NCBI RefSeq assembly: GCF_030864005.1
Contig: NZ_CP132976.1
Coordinates: forward strand, 2,046,001 to 2,110,000
Direction of reading: 5' to 3'
From: Achromobacter seleniivolatilans
GTDB lineage: Bacteria > Pseudomonadota > Gammaproteobacteria > Burkholderiales > Burkholderiaceae_B
DNA length: 64,000 bases
Made by a program: the position numbers and the translations under genes. The notes beneath the pieces are model-generated. The model saw only the letters and a list, made by a program, of their open reading frames with translations. It ran no database searches and had not been told where the DNA came from. Positions 9,171 to 17,805 of the stretch are shown here, piece after piece; positions within the stretch are counted from its first letter, which is position 1, and the number at the start of each line of letters is the position of its first letter.

Positions 9171-9211
9171 GGACGGATGCTGGCACCCCGAATCAGGGTG
9201 AGCATCCGTCC
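9171..9211 (-). promoter_or_regulatory. Intercistronic stem-loop between dctP and dctQ
   Basis: Perfect 11-base arms (GGACGGATGCT and its complement) at 9171-9181 and 9201-9211 enclose a second inner stem (CACCC with GGGTG). No T-run follows. Placement between the binding-protein and permease genes suggests partial termination or mRNA stabilisation that keeps DctP in excess over DctQM. Confidence 0.55.
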
Positions 9212-9239
9212 ACAGATTGGCTGGCCTGGCTGGCCGCGA

Positions 9240-10235
9240 TTACTGGTTTCGGCCCAAGTCCCGATAGACGGCGTCCAGGGTGTCCTGGCCGATGCGTGGC
9301 GCCATTTGTTTGTGAACCTTGGCTAGCGCTTTCATCCACTCTCCGCGCTCTTGTGGCGTGAACTCATGGAACGTGATGCGCTTGGAATCGCGCATGGCTT
9401 GCATGGCGTCTTCATTGTCTTTCTGGGCGATCTCGTTGGCATAGGCCGTGGATTCAGCCATGGCCCGGTCAAGACCTGTGCGCACGTCCGCCGGCAATCC
9501 ATCCCAGAACTTTTTATTCACGATGACGGCATAGCCGATGTAGCCATGGTTGGACACGGTGGCGTGCTTTTGCACCTCGTGGACCTTCTGCGTATAGATG
9601 TTGGACGGCGTATTCTCGGAGCCATCCACCACGCCCGTCTGCATCGCTTGATAGACCTCGGAGAACGCCATGACTTGCGGAATGGCTTCCAATGCCTTGA
9701 ATTGAGACTCAAGCACCTTGGACGACTGAATGCGCATTTTCAAGCCCAGGAAATCGTCGATGCTGTGCATGGGGCTATTGGCCGTCATGATCTTGAAGCC
9801 GCTGTCCCAATACGCCAGACCCACAATACCCTTGGGCTCCAGCTTGGTAAAAAGCGCTTTGCCGACTTCGCCATTAGTGACCTTGCGCAGCTCGCTGGTG
9901 TCATTGAACAGGTAGGGCAAATCAAATACTTCGAACTCGCGCACGCCCAGCGGTCCGAATTTTGCCAATGAAGGCGCAAGCATCTGCACAGCGCCTAATT
10001 GCAGGGCTTCCAGCTCTTCCTTGTCTTTGTAGAGCTGCGAGTTGGGATAGATCTCGACCTTCACGCGGCCTGCCGTGTATTGCTCGGCCAGCGCCTTGAA
10101 TTTCTCGGCTGCCCTGCCCTTGGGAGTGTCCGGCGCCACCACGTGGCTGAATTTGATCGTGATGGGTTGTTGCGCGTACGCGGCCCCTGCACAGAGCATT
10201 GACGCAGCGAGTCCTATGGACGCGAAAAATCTCAT
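9240..10235 (-). CDS. dctP: TRAP transporter periplasmic solute-binding protein
   Basis: A 331-residue DctP-type receptor. Its signal peptide (MRFFASIGLAASMLCAGAAYAQ) directs it to the periplasm. The mature chain begins ITIKFSHVVAPDTPKG, and contains YPNSQLYKDKEELEALQLG, GLKMRIQSSKVLE with the conserved substrate-gripping arginine region, and MQTGVVDGSENTPSNI, all standard for C4-dicarboxylate receptors. I set the start at 10235 because GGAGA lies 7 bases upstream; a start 4 codons earlier would spoil the spacing. It is first in dctPQM and divergent from the sensor kinase gene, with a dyad (10257-10276) between them. Confidence 0.92.
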   Translation of the reverse strand: MRFFASIGLAASMLCAGAAYAQQPITIKFSHVVAPDTPKGRAAEKFKALAEQYTAGRVKVEIYPNSQLYKDKEELEALQLGAVQMLAPSLAKFGPLGVREFEVFDLPYLFNDTSELRKVTNGEVGKALFTKLEPKGIVGLAYWDSGFKIMTANSPMHSIDDFLGLKMRIQSSKVLESQFKALEAIPQVMAFSEVYQAMQTGVVDGSENTPSNIYTQKVHEVQKHATVSNHGYIGYAVIVNKKFWDGLPADVRTGLDRAMAESTAYANEIAQKDNEDAMQAMRDSKRITFHEFTPQERGEWMKALAKVHKQMAPRIGQDTLDAVYRDLGRNQ

Positions 10236-10256
10236 TGTCTTCTCCACTATTTTCGT

Positions 10257-10276
10257 TTGCCCAACTATCGGGGCAA
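10257..10276. promoter_or_regulatory. Dyad TTGCCC-N8-GGGCAA in the dctP/dctS spacer
   Basis: A perfect 6-base inverted repeat with an 8-base spacer in the 115-base divergent promoter region, 21 bases upstream of the dctP start codon. A binding site for the neighbouring DctR-type regulator is the natural reading, though the position near the start codon would also suit a 5' leader hairpin. Confidence 0.4.
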
Positions 10277-10350
10277 CTCTTGATCACGCTTTACTGCCGC
10301 GAAGTGTAGGATCGATAATTGAGGCTAGCTACTGTGGATATCCGAACGTC

Positions 10351-12342
10351 ATGACCACTTTTGAGAGCCGATTGAAAGCATTGGCCCCTGTATCGGCGCG
10401 GTATCCGGGCATAGCCGCCTTGGCGCCGATCGCGGCCATCGTGCTGATCGTGCTGCTGTTGGGTTTGCTGTTGAACGTCATCACCACTGAACGTCGCAAC
10501 CTCCTCAGCGAGAAGGCTCTGCGTGACACACTGTGGGTCGCGCAAACCTTGCAATTTCAGCTTTCCAGTCACGAAGACAACCTTCAACGCCTGGCGGCAG
10601 ATCTGGGTGAAACGCAAGAGGCTGGTCTAGACGATATCTTCAAGCGCGCCAAACAACTCGTGCGCAACAACCCAGAGATCGTTCGTATCGTGTTGCGCGA
10701 TGACAGGGGCGCAGTCCTGCGCGCCTACCCCGGTTCTGGCGAACCGCTGTCTCAACGGCCCGAATTGGCACGCACTCTTGTTCAAGCCCGCCGCGGCAAC
10801 TCGGTGTGGTCGGAAAGCGAACGCGCCATCAACGGCATTACCATTTCGTTTGCCACGCCGGTGGTTGGCGAACGCGGTTCCGCGAATCGCTCGCTGGAAG
10901 TCACCGTACAGCTGGATTCGTTGCTGGGCACTCATGTGCCGTGGTGGCTCGCCGAACGCTATAGCGTGCAATTGCAATCTTTGGGCGGCGACGTGCTGGC
11001 CTCAAAGTCCGTTAGCTCCGCTGACAAATCAAGCGGCATCGAACATACGATGAGCTTTTCGCCGCCAGCCAACGGCGCCCTGCTCACCGTGTCCGCGCAT
11101 GGCGACGACATCAATTTTCTTGAACTGGCGCTTGTCCTCATCATGGTTGGCTTGGCAAGCCTCACCATCGTCAATCTATGGCTGCAATCCCGGTATGCGC
11201 GCCGTCGCACTCAAGCGGAAAACGCGCTACGCGAAGAGCAGGCATTTCGTAAAGCCATGGAAGACGCCGTCACGATCGGACTGCGTGCGCGAGATCTGGA
11301 GGGCAAGACCTTGTACGTCAACGCCGCCTACTGCCGCATGGTTGGCTGGACCCGGGAAGAGATTCTTGCCAGCGGAACACCCATGCCGTGGTGGGACCCG
11401 AGGCTGGTGTCCAGAACGCTTGAACGGCACCGCGAGCAGACCATCAATCCCCAGCCGCAGTCATTCGAGACGCGCTTTCGACATCGCAGTGGCATCGAAA
11501 TTGACGTACTGGTTTACGAAGCGCCCTTGCGTGACGCCCGCGGAAAACATGTGGGGTGGATCGGCTCAATGGTTGATGTCTCTGACCGCAAACGCGCAGA
11601 GGCCGAGGCTAGCCGGCAGGCCGACAAACTCCAACAGACCGGCAGGCTGATATTGATGGGCGAAATGGCATCCACCATGGCCCACGAACTGAACCAGCCA
11701 CTGGGCGCGATCACCAGCTACGCAGCGGGCTGCACCAATATGCTCAGTGCCCCGGCAACGGATCAAGAGGCAGTGCTGGTTGCGCTGGACAATTTGCGGC
11801 GGCAAGCCTGCCGGGCAGGTGAAATCATCCGGCGCATCCATGATTTTGTTCGAAAGCGGGAGCCTGTGCGAGAGGTCTGTAATCTGTCAGAGATCGTCTG
11901 CGAGACTGTCTCTTTTGCGCGGGCCGACGCGCTCAGGCACAGCGTCAGCATCGAACTCGATACTCCTTTGCACGCGGTCATGGTGCGGGCAGACCGGATT
12001 CAGATTGAACAGGTCGCGCTGAACCTGATACGCAATGCGGTGGAGGCGCTGCAAACGACGACGGCCGCACGGCTGGTCACTGTTAAAGTGTCGGCCACCG
12101 CCACCACGGCCCACGTCAGCGTCAGCGATACCGGACCCGGCATCGACCCCGACTGGATTCCGAAGGTCTTTCTTCCCTTCGAAACAACAAAGCGCAATGG
12201 CATGGGAATGGGCTTGGCGATATGCCGCTCCATTCTGGAAAGCCACCAAGGACAACTCAGCCTGTCTGCCGGCCACACGGCAGGCACGACATTTCAGTTT
12301 TCCCTACCTATCGAAAAATGCGAAGCGTTGCCCCATGAGTAG
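10351..12342 (+). CDS. dctS: DctS-type sensor histidine kinase with PAS domain
   Basis: A 663-residue membrane kinase. Helices at about 21-43 and 257-278 enclose a periplasmic sensor of about 210 residues. A PAS domain follows (about 296-412, with GWTREEIL), then a coiled linker, the H-box AHELNQPLGAI (His445), the N-box LNLIRNAVEAL (Asn562), and the ATP-lid boxes VSDTGPGID and NGMGMGLAICRS. This layout matches DctS/FixL-like kinases that sense C4-dicarboxylates. I start it at 10351: an open frame runs back to 10075 but into the dctP gene. It overlaps the response regulator by 8 bases and is divergent from dctPQM, its likely target. Confidence 0.87.
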   Translation: MTTFESRLKALAPVSARYPGIAALAPIAAIVLIVLLLGLLLNVITTERRNLLSEKALRDTLWVAQTLQFQLSSHEDNLQRLAADLGETQEAGLDDIFKRAKQLVRNNPEIVRIVLRDDRGAVLRAYPGSGEPLSQRPELARTLVQARRGNSVWSESERAINGITISFATPVVGERGSANRSLEVTVQLDSLLGTHVPWWLAERYSVQLQSLGGDVLASKSVSSADKSSGIEHTMSFSPPANGALLTVSAHGDDINFLELALVLIMVGLASLTIVNLWLQSRYARRRTQAENALREEQAFRKAMEDAVTIGLRARDLEGKTLYVNAAYCRMVGWTREEILASGTPMPWWDPRLVSRTLERHREQTINPQPQSFETRFRHRSGIEIDVLVYEAPLRDARGKHVGWIGSMVDVSDRKRAEAEASRQADKLQQTGRLILMGEMASTMAHELNQPLGAITSYAAGCTNMLSAPATDQEAVLVALDNLRRQACRAGEIIRRIHDFVRKREPVREVCNLSEIVCETVSFARADALRHSVSIELDTPLHAVMVRADRIQIEQVALNLIRNAVEALQTTTAARLVTVKVSATATTAHVSVSDTGPGIDPDWIPKVFLPFETTKRNGMGMGLAICRSILESHQGQLSLSAGHTAGTTFQFSLPIEKCEALPHE

Positions 12343-13012
12343 CACTACTGAAGCGCGCCCGTCTGCGGGCCGCCTGTCCCCGTCTGTAGCCCCTGTTAGC
12401 GACGGGCAAGAAATCGTCCACATCGTGGATGACGACGCAGCCATGCGCGACGCGCTGGCTTGGCTGTTCCAAACGCGCAATGTGCATGCCTATCAATGGG
12501 ACAGCGGCGAGGCGTTCCTGTCCGCGTGGGAACCCGCGATGCCGGGCTGCATCTTGCTCGATATCCGCATGCCCGGCATGTCCGGACTGGAAGTCTTCGA
12601 TGCGCTGCTGGAGCGGCACGCGTCTCAAGCGGTCGTTTTTCTTAGCGGCCACGGAGATCTTGCCTCGGCGGTCGAAGCGCTCAAGCGTGGCGCGGCGGAT
12701 TTTATTGAAAAACCCTTCAACGATAACGATGTCGTCGACCGCGTGCTGGCCGCAGGCGTGGCAGCTGCCAAGAAGCGTCAGGCGGCACAATTGGCCGAGC
12801 AGCGCGAGACGCTATTGAAGACGCTTTCCGTGCGCGAACGCGACGTTCTACGCTGCGTGCTTCAAGGCATGCTCAACAAGCAGATCGCTGACATGTTGGG
12901 AGTTTCGATGCGCATGGTGGAAGTGCATCGTGCGCGAGTCCTGGAAAAAATGGGACTGAGAAACGTCGTCGAACTAGCGAGACTGTTCGGACACGATTTC
13001 CAGAATTCATAG
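12335..13012 (+). CDS. dctR: DctR-type (FixJ family) response regulator
   Basis: A 225-residue two-domain regulator. The receiver domain has the acidic pair VDDD near residue 32, the phospho-acceptor Asp76 in CILLDIRMPGMSGLE, the Ser in FLSGHGD, and the lysine in FIEKPF. The C-terminal LuxR-type helix-turn-helix reads LSVRERDVLRCVLQGMLNKQIA and MRMVEVHRARVLEKM. This combination is the FixJ/TodT/DctR class. The ATG at 12335 overlaps the kinase stop. The likely target is the divergent dctPQM operon; the C4-dicarboxylate assignment follows from context and family. Confidence 0.87.
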   Translation: MSSTTEARPSAGRLSPSVAPVSDGQEIVHIVDDDAAMRDALAWLFQTRNVHAYQWDSGEAFLSAWEPAMPGCILLDIRMPGMSGLEVFDALLERHASQAVVFLSGHGDLASAVEALKRGAADFIEKPFNDNDVVDRVLAAGVAAAKKRQAAQLAEQRETLLKTLSVRERDVLRCVLQGMLNKQIADMLGVSMRMVEVHRARVLEKMGLRNVVELARLFGHDFQNS

Positions 13013-13073
13013 ACGCCATGCACAGAATGGCGGGATGCTGATCGTCAGGGACGCCAGCGGCCCGCCCCTCCTC

Positions 13074-13604
13074 TTACTTCAACGAGTACTGTTTCTTGAT
13101 CGCGGCCACTCGTGCCGGCAAGGCGGTCTTCTGAGCGGGCGTCAGGTATTGCTGGCACTGCGCAATATTGTCTTCGTCGCCGGCTAGCGTAAACCAGGCG
13201 CAGCCCTCGGGAATGTCTTCGGGCTTCTTGTTCCACATATAGATGCCCATCAATCGCTGGCCATGGTCAAACCCCTGACCCGCCGATTTTTCGGCCCACT
13301 CGCGGGTCTTCTCCATATCGGCTTTTACCCCGAAGCGGCCTTCGAGATAAATATCTCCAAGCAGGTACTGCGCTTTGGCGTCGCCCTGAGCCGCAGATTT
13401 TTTGATCCACTCCACCCCTTCCTGCTGACGCTCTTTGATCTTGAACAATTTCAAGGCGTAGTCGAATTGAGCCTGCGCGGAACCGGCTTCGGCTTCTGCT
13501 TGCAGCTGCGGCAGCGTGCGGGCTTCTTCGGCAATGGCCGGAGTTTGGGACAGGAAGAACGCTGCCAACGAGGCGGCAATACCGTGTTTGATTGAAATTT
13601 GCAT
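13074..13604 (-). CDS. Exported Sel1-repeat protein
   Basis: A 176-residue product with a signal peptide (IAASLAAFFLSQTPAIAEE). The mature chain has Sel1/TPR-like repeats of about 36 residues: AEAGSAQAQFDYALKLF, KSAAQGDAKAQYLLGDIYLEG and KSAGQGFDHGQRLMGIYMW. Such repeats form helical solenoids that bind other proteins, here in the periplasm. The ATG at 13604 begins the signal peptide; an upstream in-frame start at 13652 is less likely. It faces dctR tail to tail and the AT-richer oxygenase gene head to head across a 343-base spacer. Partner unknown. Confidence 0.75.
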   Translation of the reverse strand: MQISIKHGIAASLAAFFLSQTPAIAEEARTLPQLQAEAEAGSAQAQFDYALKLFKIKERQQEGVEWIKKSAAQGDAKAQYLLGDIYLEGRFGVKADMEKTREWAEKSAGQGFDHGQRLMGIYMWNKKPEDIPEGCAWFTLAGDEDNIAQCQQYLTPAQKTALPARVAAIKKQYSLK

Positions 13605-13947
13605 GAACCTATGCTGTGAAGACGATAGAAATTTGAGGTCCAACTGTGCCACTTCTTGTTTACGTTAAGTCGCAACAATAGCGCGCATGAGTTTTTCTCA
13701 CGACCGGCAGGATTCTAGAGATTAGCGGTCTGACGTACAACTGGACCGGTACGAATTTCATGTTGCGGAAATGGCTTTCTGAAGCAATCACGACGCGCGA
13801 GGCCAAGCAGGCACCCTGCCTCACGATGGATACGGCAAGCGCTATTTTCGGACTAGTCACATAGATCCCTGCAAGGTCGAAACATAAACTATTCACCGCA
13901 CACTTGGATATAGATGATCCTCCGACTAGTAAACCGAAGCAGATGAC
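13605..13947. other. Intergenic spacer at the left edge of the AT-richer patch
   Basis: A 343-base divergent spacer. I see no coding frame with a recognisable product, no tRNA and no clear terminator. The motif GACTAGT occurs twice (near 13849 and 13923) as a direct repeat with no known meaning. Promoters for both flanking genes must lie here. Confidence 0.4.
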
Positions 13948-14775
13948 ATGATCACGGAAAAATATTCGATAGACCCAGATTGGCGCAACTGGATAGACAC
14001 CTGCTTGAAAAAGGGTTGCGACAAAACCGAAGTATTTACCCGGGCAATTAAGGGAGGCGGGATAAATCCGGACACCGCTTTTGCGCTGACGTACGGAGAG
14101 CAGAAGCCAAGACCAAAGAACAAGGTTTGGAGCAATATTCAATCAAACAAGATCCAGCTGTCGGATAGAGAAGTCAATGTTATTTTCCAAAGCATTGACC
14201 CTGAAATAATCGTATTTGGCAACGTCCTCTCAGATGAAGAATGCGATAGTTTGATAGAGCTTTCCAAACAAAAGGTCATTCGATCTCTTGTTGTAGGGGC
14301 AGATACGGGGAACCCGACCTTGCACTACTCCAGGACCAGTGAAAGCTGTTCTTATCAACGAGGGGCCACCTCTCTTCATACAGCGATTGAAGAAAGAATC
14401 AGCCAGCTGGTCAATATTCCCGTAGAAAACGGAGAAGGATTGCAAGTTCTGAACTATCGGTCCGGACAAGAATACAAAGCTCACTATGATTACTTCACAT
14501 CACCTAAATCAATAGAACTTCATTGCAAGACGGCGGGCCAGAGGACGGGAACATTCATCATCTATCTAAGTGATGTTGAAGCTGGCGGTCAAACCACCTT
14601 CCCAAAGCTCGGCATCAGCGTTGCCCCCAAAAAAGGCAACGGGCTCTTCTTTTCTTACATGAATGAGCAAGGTGATCTGGACGATCGAAGCTTCCATTCC
14701 GGCCATCCCGTTATTGAAGGGGAAAAATGGATATGCACCAAATGGCTACGCGAACGCCCTTACTTTACGCCATGA
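13948..14775 (+). CDS. Prolyl 4-hydroxylase-like 2-oxoglutarate/Fe(II) oxygenase
   Basis: A 275-residue cytosolic-looking protein. Residues about 85-270 form the P4H double-stranded beta-helix: iron ligands His179 and Asp181 in KAHYDYF, distal histidine His250 in RSFHSGHPV, and the 2-oxoglutarate lysine Lys260 in GEKWICTKW. VLNYRSGQEYKAHYD and YLSDVEAGGQTTFP are typical of the family. Residues 1-80 form a separate, small helical domain with no match I know, possibly for substrate binding. Hydroxylation of prolyl residues is a family inference; bacterial substrates are few (for example EF-Tu). Base composition is clearly AT-richer than the surroundings, suggesting recent acquisition. Converges on the DUF805 gene. 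Confidence 0.82.
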   Translation: MITEKYSIDPDWRNWIDTCLKKGCDKTEVFTRAIKGGGINPDTAFALTYGEQKPRPKNKVWSNIQSNKIQLSDREVNVIFQSIDPEIIVFGNVLSDEECDSLIELSKQKVIRSLVVGADTGNPTLHYSRTSESCSYQRGATSLHTAIEERISQLVNIPVENGEGLQVLNYRSGQEYKAHYDYFTSPKSIELHCKTAGQRTGTFIIYLSDVEAGGQTTFPKLGISVAPKKGNGLFFSYMNEQGDLDDRSFHSGHPVIEGEKWICTKWLRERPYFTP

Positions 14776-14833
14776 AAGACGAGTCCAAATAAACAAAGGC
14801 CGCGTTGACGCCTTTGCTTGGAAGCGCAATCAG

Positions 14834-14855
14834 ATCCCCCGTCAGGGGGATTTAG
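14834..14855. terminator. Terminator between the oxygenase and DUF805 genes
   Basis: ATCCCCC-GTCA-GGGGGAT, a 7-base stem with a 4-base loop, sits between two converging stop codons and is followed by TTTAG on the plus strand. A second small stem (AAAGGC with GCCTTT, 14795-14815) precedes it. Confidence 0.6.
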
Positions 14856-14865
14856 CTATTCGAAA

Positions 14866-15234
14866 TCAGGCTTGCGTATCAACCACGTACTTGTTATTTT
14901 TTTCCTTAGTTACCATTGCCAACGATACGCCGATTATTACAGGCGCAAAGCCGATATATGCCAAGCACGCCCAACCACTTTGCCCTGCGTCATGCAGGCG
15001 CCTGACGTTGTAGGGGAGCATGGTCGCAAGCGACGCCACGACAACTACGGTAGCAATAATTGTTGACATGAATGATGACCCGCCGAATAGCCTGCTGGAA
15101 ATAATCGCTACAACAAAAAACAGGACAAACTGAATTACCAGGAATGAGCCAAACTCTCGGCGAGTCGCCCTGCCCTGATAATCAAATATCTTACGATAGC
15201 CGTCCAACCACGAATTAACCGCCTTATCAAACAT
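14866..15234 (-). CDS. DUF805 inner-membrane protein
   Basis: A 122-residue protein with about three to four membrane helices. It fits DUF805: the start WLDGYRKIFDYQGRATRREF, where this family has an FxGRARRxEFW-type signature, and later NVRRLHDAGQSGWA, matching the family RRLHDxGxSGW motif. The start at 15234 gives the standard N-terminus; the frame is open up to 15333. Function of the family is unknown. The gene is AT-rich like the neighbouring oxygenase and probably arrived with it. Confidence 0.8.
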   Translation of the reverse strand: MFDKAVNSWLDGYRKIFDYQGRATRREFGSFLVIQFVLFFVVAIISSRLFGGSSFMSTIIATVVVVASLATMLPYNVRRLHDAGQSGWACLAYIGFAPVIIGVSLAMVTKEKNNKYVVDTQA

Positions 15235-15650
15235 ATAATCTTCTAATCTATCTGATGAATCGATTGGCTCTGCTGGTTTGTACTTTTCAACCCTAAGATC
15301 AACACAACAGAAAGCCGCCTGACGACACCCCAAGCAAATGGGATGGCACGCGGCAGCTTAGGCAGCCATGCTGATTATGTATTTAGGACTGGTTCGAAAT
15401 CGCGTCGATTACCTTCATTCCTGCATTTGACCGTCTCCTTTTTCAATTATTTCTGACTGGTCTTATAGCCTTACCCCCGCTCAGGCGTGACACTGGCGGA
15501 CGATGCCCATACAAGCATCTTGGTTCTCCTGCTTCCCTGCCACTGGCGGACTCGCAGGGGATTTTTACCGATTCGGAAAACCAGTTTCATACCTAATCTA
15601 CCAACGCTAGTACTTGCCTAGAAGGGCCGGCACTTGCGCGTACACACGCG
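15235..15650. other. Intergenic region with spaced repeat and hairpin
   Basis: A 416-base divergent spacer. It carries two copies of CACTGGCGGAC exactly 50 bases apart (15491 and 15541). Around the second copy, CCCTGC and GCAGGG (15535-15559) can pair and are followed by ATTTTT, which looks like a terminator although no gene upstream on the plus strand explains it. I find no convincing coding frame or tRNA. Confidence 0.45.
15535..15566 (+). terminator. Orphan terminator-like hairpin
   Basis: Stem CCCTGC/GCAGGG with a 13-base loop followed by G then ATTTTT. It precedes the gene at 15651 by about 85 bases, so it could end a small RNA or a leader transcript. Confidence 0.35.
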
Positions 15651-16445
15651 ATGACCGACAACCAGTCCATACAATTTCCCAAACGTCCCATTAAGGTGCT
15701 TGATGCCGGTGCGGCAGCAAGCTTTGGAAGCTATCTATTTGCTCTGCTACTCGCATTCATTGCGGTGTTCTTCATTTGGATGCAAGGCCCCGGCATCTGG
15801 AGAGACATACAGATTCAGCGCGACCCGGTCGTAGTGGAAGACGCCACGCTGCGCAAGGCTGTGTGCAAAGTGCGCAAGGGAATCTTCCACGATTGCAGCG
15901 CTGATATTTCCTACAGCGTGGATCGTAAAAACTTCCAATCCAAGGTCGAGATGAGCTTCCTGACGATTCATTCTGGTGATTGGAACGTCGACATTGTCAG
16001 ATCCAAATCGCGTCCCGAACTTGTCACGCTCGATGTCGGGATAGACATGTTGTGGAACCGGATTGCAGTGCTGTTTGTGCTGGTCGCATTGATGCTGGGC
16101 GCCGCCTGGGCTCTGCTTTTGGTAGGCAGGAAGAATGGCCGCACGAAATCCCTGACGGGAAACACGGCAGAGTTCATCGGCGTAAAGGCCAAGATCACGA
16201 AAGAGAGCATTGTGTTCGGCAAGACAGTGATCAATTTCACTTACGACCTGAATGGCAAAGCCCAGAGTTTCATCAGCTCGTTCAAGAAGGGTGAAACGCC
16301 CTTCTATCTGGGCCGGCAGGAAGACGCCGCGCTTGCCGTCCTTACGTCAACGGGGTCAGCGCCCATCTTGCTGGACCGGTCTTTGACCCGGTTGGACCTG
16401 ACTGCGGAAGAACGCGACGCCCTGCAACAGCTCGCAGGCGCGTGA
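15651..16445 (+). CDS. Hypothetical membrane protein with two transmembrane helices
   Basis: A 264-residue protein. One helix (about 25-45, SYLFALLLAFIAVFFIW) and a second (about 137-158, IAVLFVLVALMLGAAWALLLV) flank a periplasmic or cytosolic domain that contains two cysteines (KAVCKVRKGIFHDCSAD). The C-terminal 100 residues are soluble and beta-rich (VINFTYDLNGKAQSFISSF). The layout (two helices around an extracytoplasmic beta domain) resembles DUF3592-type proteins, but I do not claim membership. It is followed by a clear terminator. Base composition rises back to the genome norm here. Confidence 0.65.
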   Translation: MTDNQSIQFPKRPIKVLDAGAAASFGSYLFALLLAFIAVFFIWMQGPGIWRDIQIQRDPVVVEDATLRKAVCKVRKGIFHDCSADISYSVDRKNFQSKVEMSFLTIHSGDWNVDIVRSKSRPELVTLDVGIDMLWNRIAVLFVLVALMLGAAWALLLVGRKNGRTKSLTGNTAEFIGVKAKITKESIVFGKTVINFTYDLNGKAQSFISSFKKGETPFYLGRQEDAALAVLTSTGSAPILLDRSLTRLDLTAEERDALQQLAGA

Positions 16446-16480
16446 TAGCCGCGTAGATATTTGCCGCTGGAAGTGCTTGC

Positions 16481-16512
16481 CCCCTCGCGTCTACAGACCG
16501 AGGGGTTTTTTT
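16481..16512 (+). terminator. Rho-independent terminator after the membrane protein gene
   Basis: CCCCTCG and CGAGGGG form a perfect 7-base stem around a 13-base loop, followed by seven T. It lies 35 bases past the stop at 16445. Confidence 0.8.
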
Positions 16513-16593
16513 ATGTGACGCCTGAGCGTGCAGCGGCCAGTCTTGGAAGGTGTATGCTACGCCGCGTCAAATCAGCCAGATTCAAACATCGCT

Positions 16594-17772
16594 ATGCGCG
16601 GCAATCCCGACGCCAGACAAGGCGCCATCGCGTTGCACGGGTTCTACTTCCTGTATTACGGTTTGCAGGGCGTCAGCATCCCCTTCCTGCCCTTGTGGTT
16701 TGCCAGCCGCGGCCTGGACCCCGCCGTCATCGGGCTGATCGTCGCCACCTCTTTTCTGCCAAAGATTCTCTCCACGCCCGTCGTCGCGCATCTGGCTGAC
16801 CAGACGGGCCGGGCGCATGCGCTGATTGCTTCCGCGCTAGCGGCATCGTTGCTGTTGTTCGTGTGCTATCCGTTTTTTCAGACGCCCGGCTGGCTGCTGG
16901 CCATCACTCTGCTGCTGAACGCCGTCTTTCCAGCCGTGCTGCCGATGATGGACCGCATGGCAATCGCAAGCGGGCGTGGGCAGGGAAATTCATACACCGT
17001 CATGCGTGCGTGCGGCTCGCTGGGTTTTGCCGTGGTCACGGTAGCTGGCGGTTATCTGATCAAGACTTTCGACACCAATTGGGTGATGTGGTTGTCGATC
17101 CTGCTGATCATTGCTTGCCTGGCCTGCGTACGCTTGCTGCCGCAAGCCGCGCGGCCGGCTGCTGACGAGGCGCCAGTGGAACGCGTGCGGCTGCCCATGC
17201 GCGAAGTGCTGCGCGACCGCCCGTTGCTGATGTGCATTGCGGCAGCCTCGCTGGTTCAGGCCAGCAACGGTTTTCTGTATTCTTACTCCACGCTTTATTG
17301 GACCGCCAACGGCCTGTCTACCGCGCTTATCTCGATGTTGTGGGTGGTGGGCGTCAGCAGCGAGGTACTGTTCTTTTTCCTGGCGCCGAAGATCCTGGCC
17401 CGCACGGGCGCGCAGTGGCTGATCCTGGCATCGGCAGTGATGACTGCGATCCGCTGGGCGGGCCTGTCCGCCACCACGGACCCTGCTTTGATCGCCGCGT
17501 TGCAGCTGCTGCAATGCTTCACGCTGGCGGGCAACAACGCCGCCATCATGTGGTACATCACCCGCCATGTTCCCGCCGCGTGCAAGACGTCAGCGATTGC
17601 GCTCTATGCCTTGCTGTCGGGCGGCGTGTTCATGTTTGCGAGCATTCAGTTGGGCGGCGCGTTGTACCGCAGTTACGCGCCCGGCGGGTTCCTGGTAATG
17701 GCGCTGTGCGCCATCTGCGCGATCCCGCTGGTGATCTATTCCGAGAAGCTGCGGCGGCGTGAGCGCGGTTGA
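16594..17772 (+). CDS. MFS transporter, HcaT-like (MFS_1-like) family
   Basis: A 392-residue transporter with twelve membrane helices. The first helix YFLYYGLQGVSIPFLPLWF and the loop STPVVAHLADQTGRAHAL (motif-A position) match the group containing the E. coli 3-phenylpropionic acid permease HcaT and LacY-like carriers. Substrate is unknown. Two in-frame starts exist; I chose the ATG at 16594, since the frame from 16528 adds 22 polar residues overlapping the region just past a terminator. Convergent with ybdD across a bidirectional terminator. Confidence 0.8.
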   Translation: MRGNPDARQGAIALHGFYFLYYGLQGVSIPFLPLWFASRGLDPAVIGLIVATSFLPKILSTPVVAHLADQTGRAHALIASALAASLLLFVCYPFFQTPGWLLAITLLLNAVFPAVLPMMDRMAIASGRGQGNSYTVMRACGSLGFAVVTVAGGYLIKTFDTNWVMWLSILLIIACLACVRLLPQAARPAADEAPVERVRLPMREVLRDRPLLMCIAAASLVQASNGFLYSYSTLYWTANGLSTALISMLWVVGVSSEVLFFFLAPKILARTGAQWLILASAVMTAIRWAGLSATTDPALIAALQLLQCFTLAGNNAAIMWYITRHVPAACKTSAIALYALLSGGVFMFASIQLGGALYRSYAPGGFLVMALCAICAIPLVIYSEKLRRRERG

Positions 17773-17805
17773 GTCAAGAGCGGGAAACCTAACCGCTCCA
17801 TCAAC

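Noticed and set aside
15385..15410. GGTTCGAAATC resembling a tRNA T-loop
   Set aside because: No cloverleaf could be folded around it: acceptor and anticodon arms are absent.
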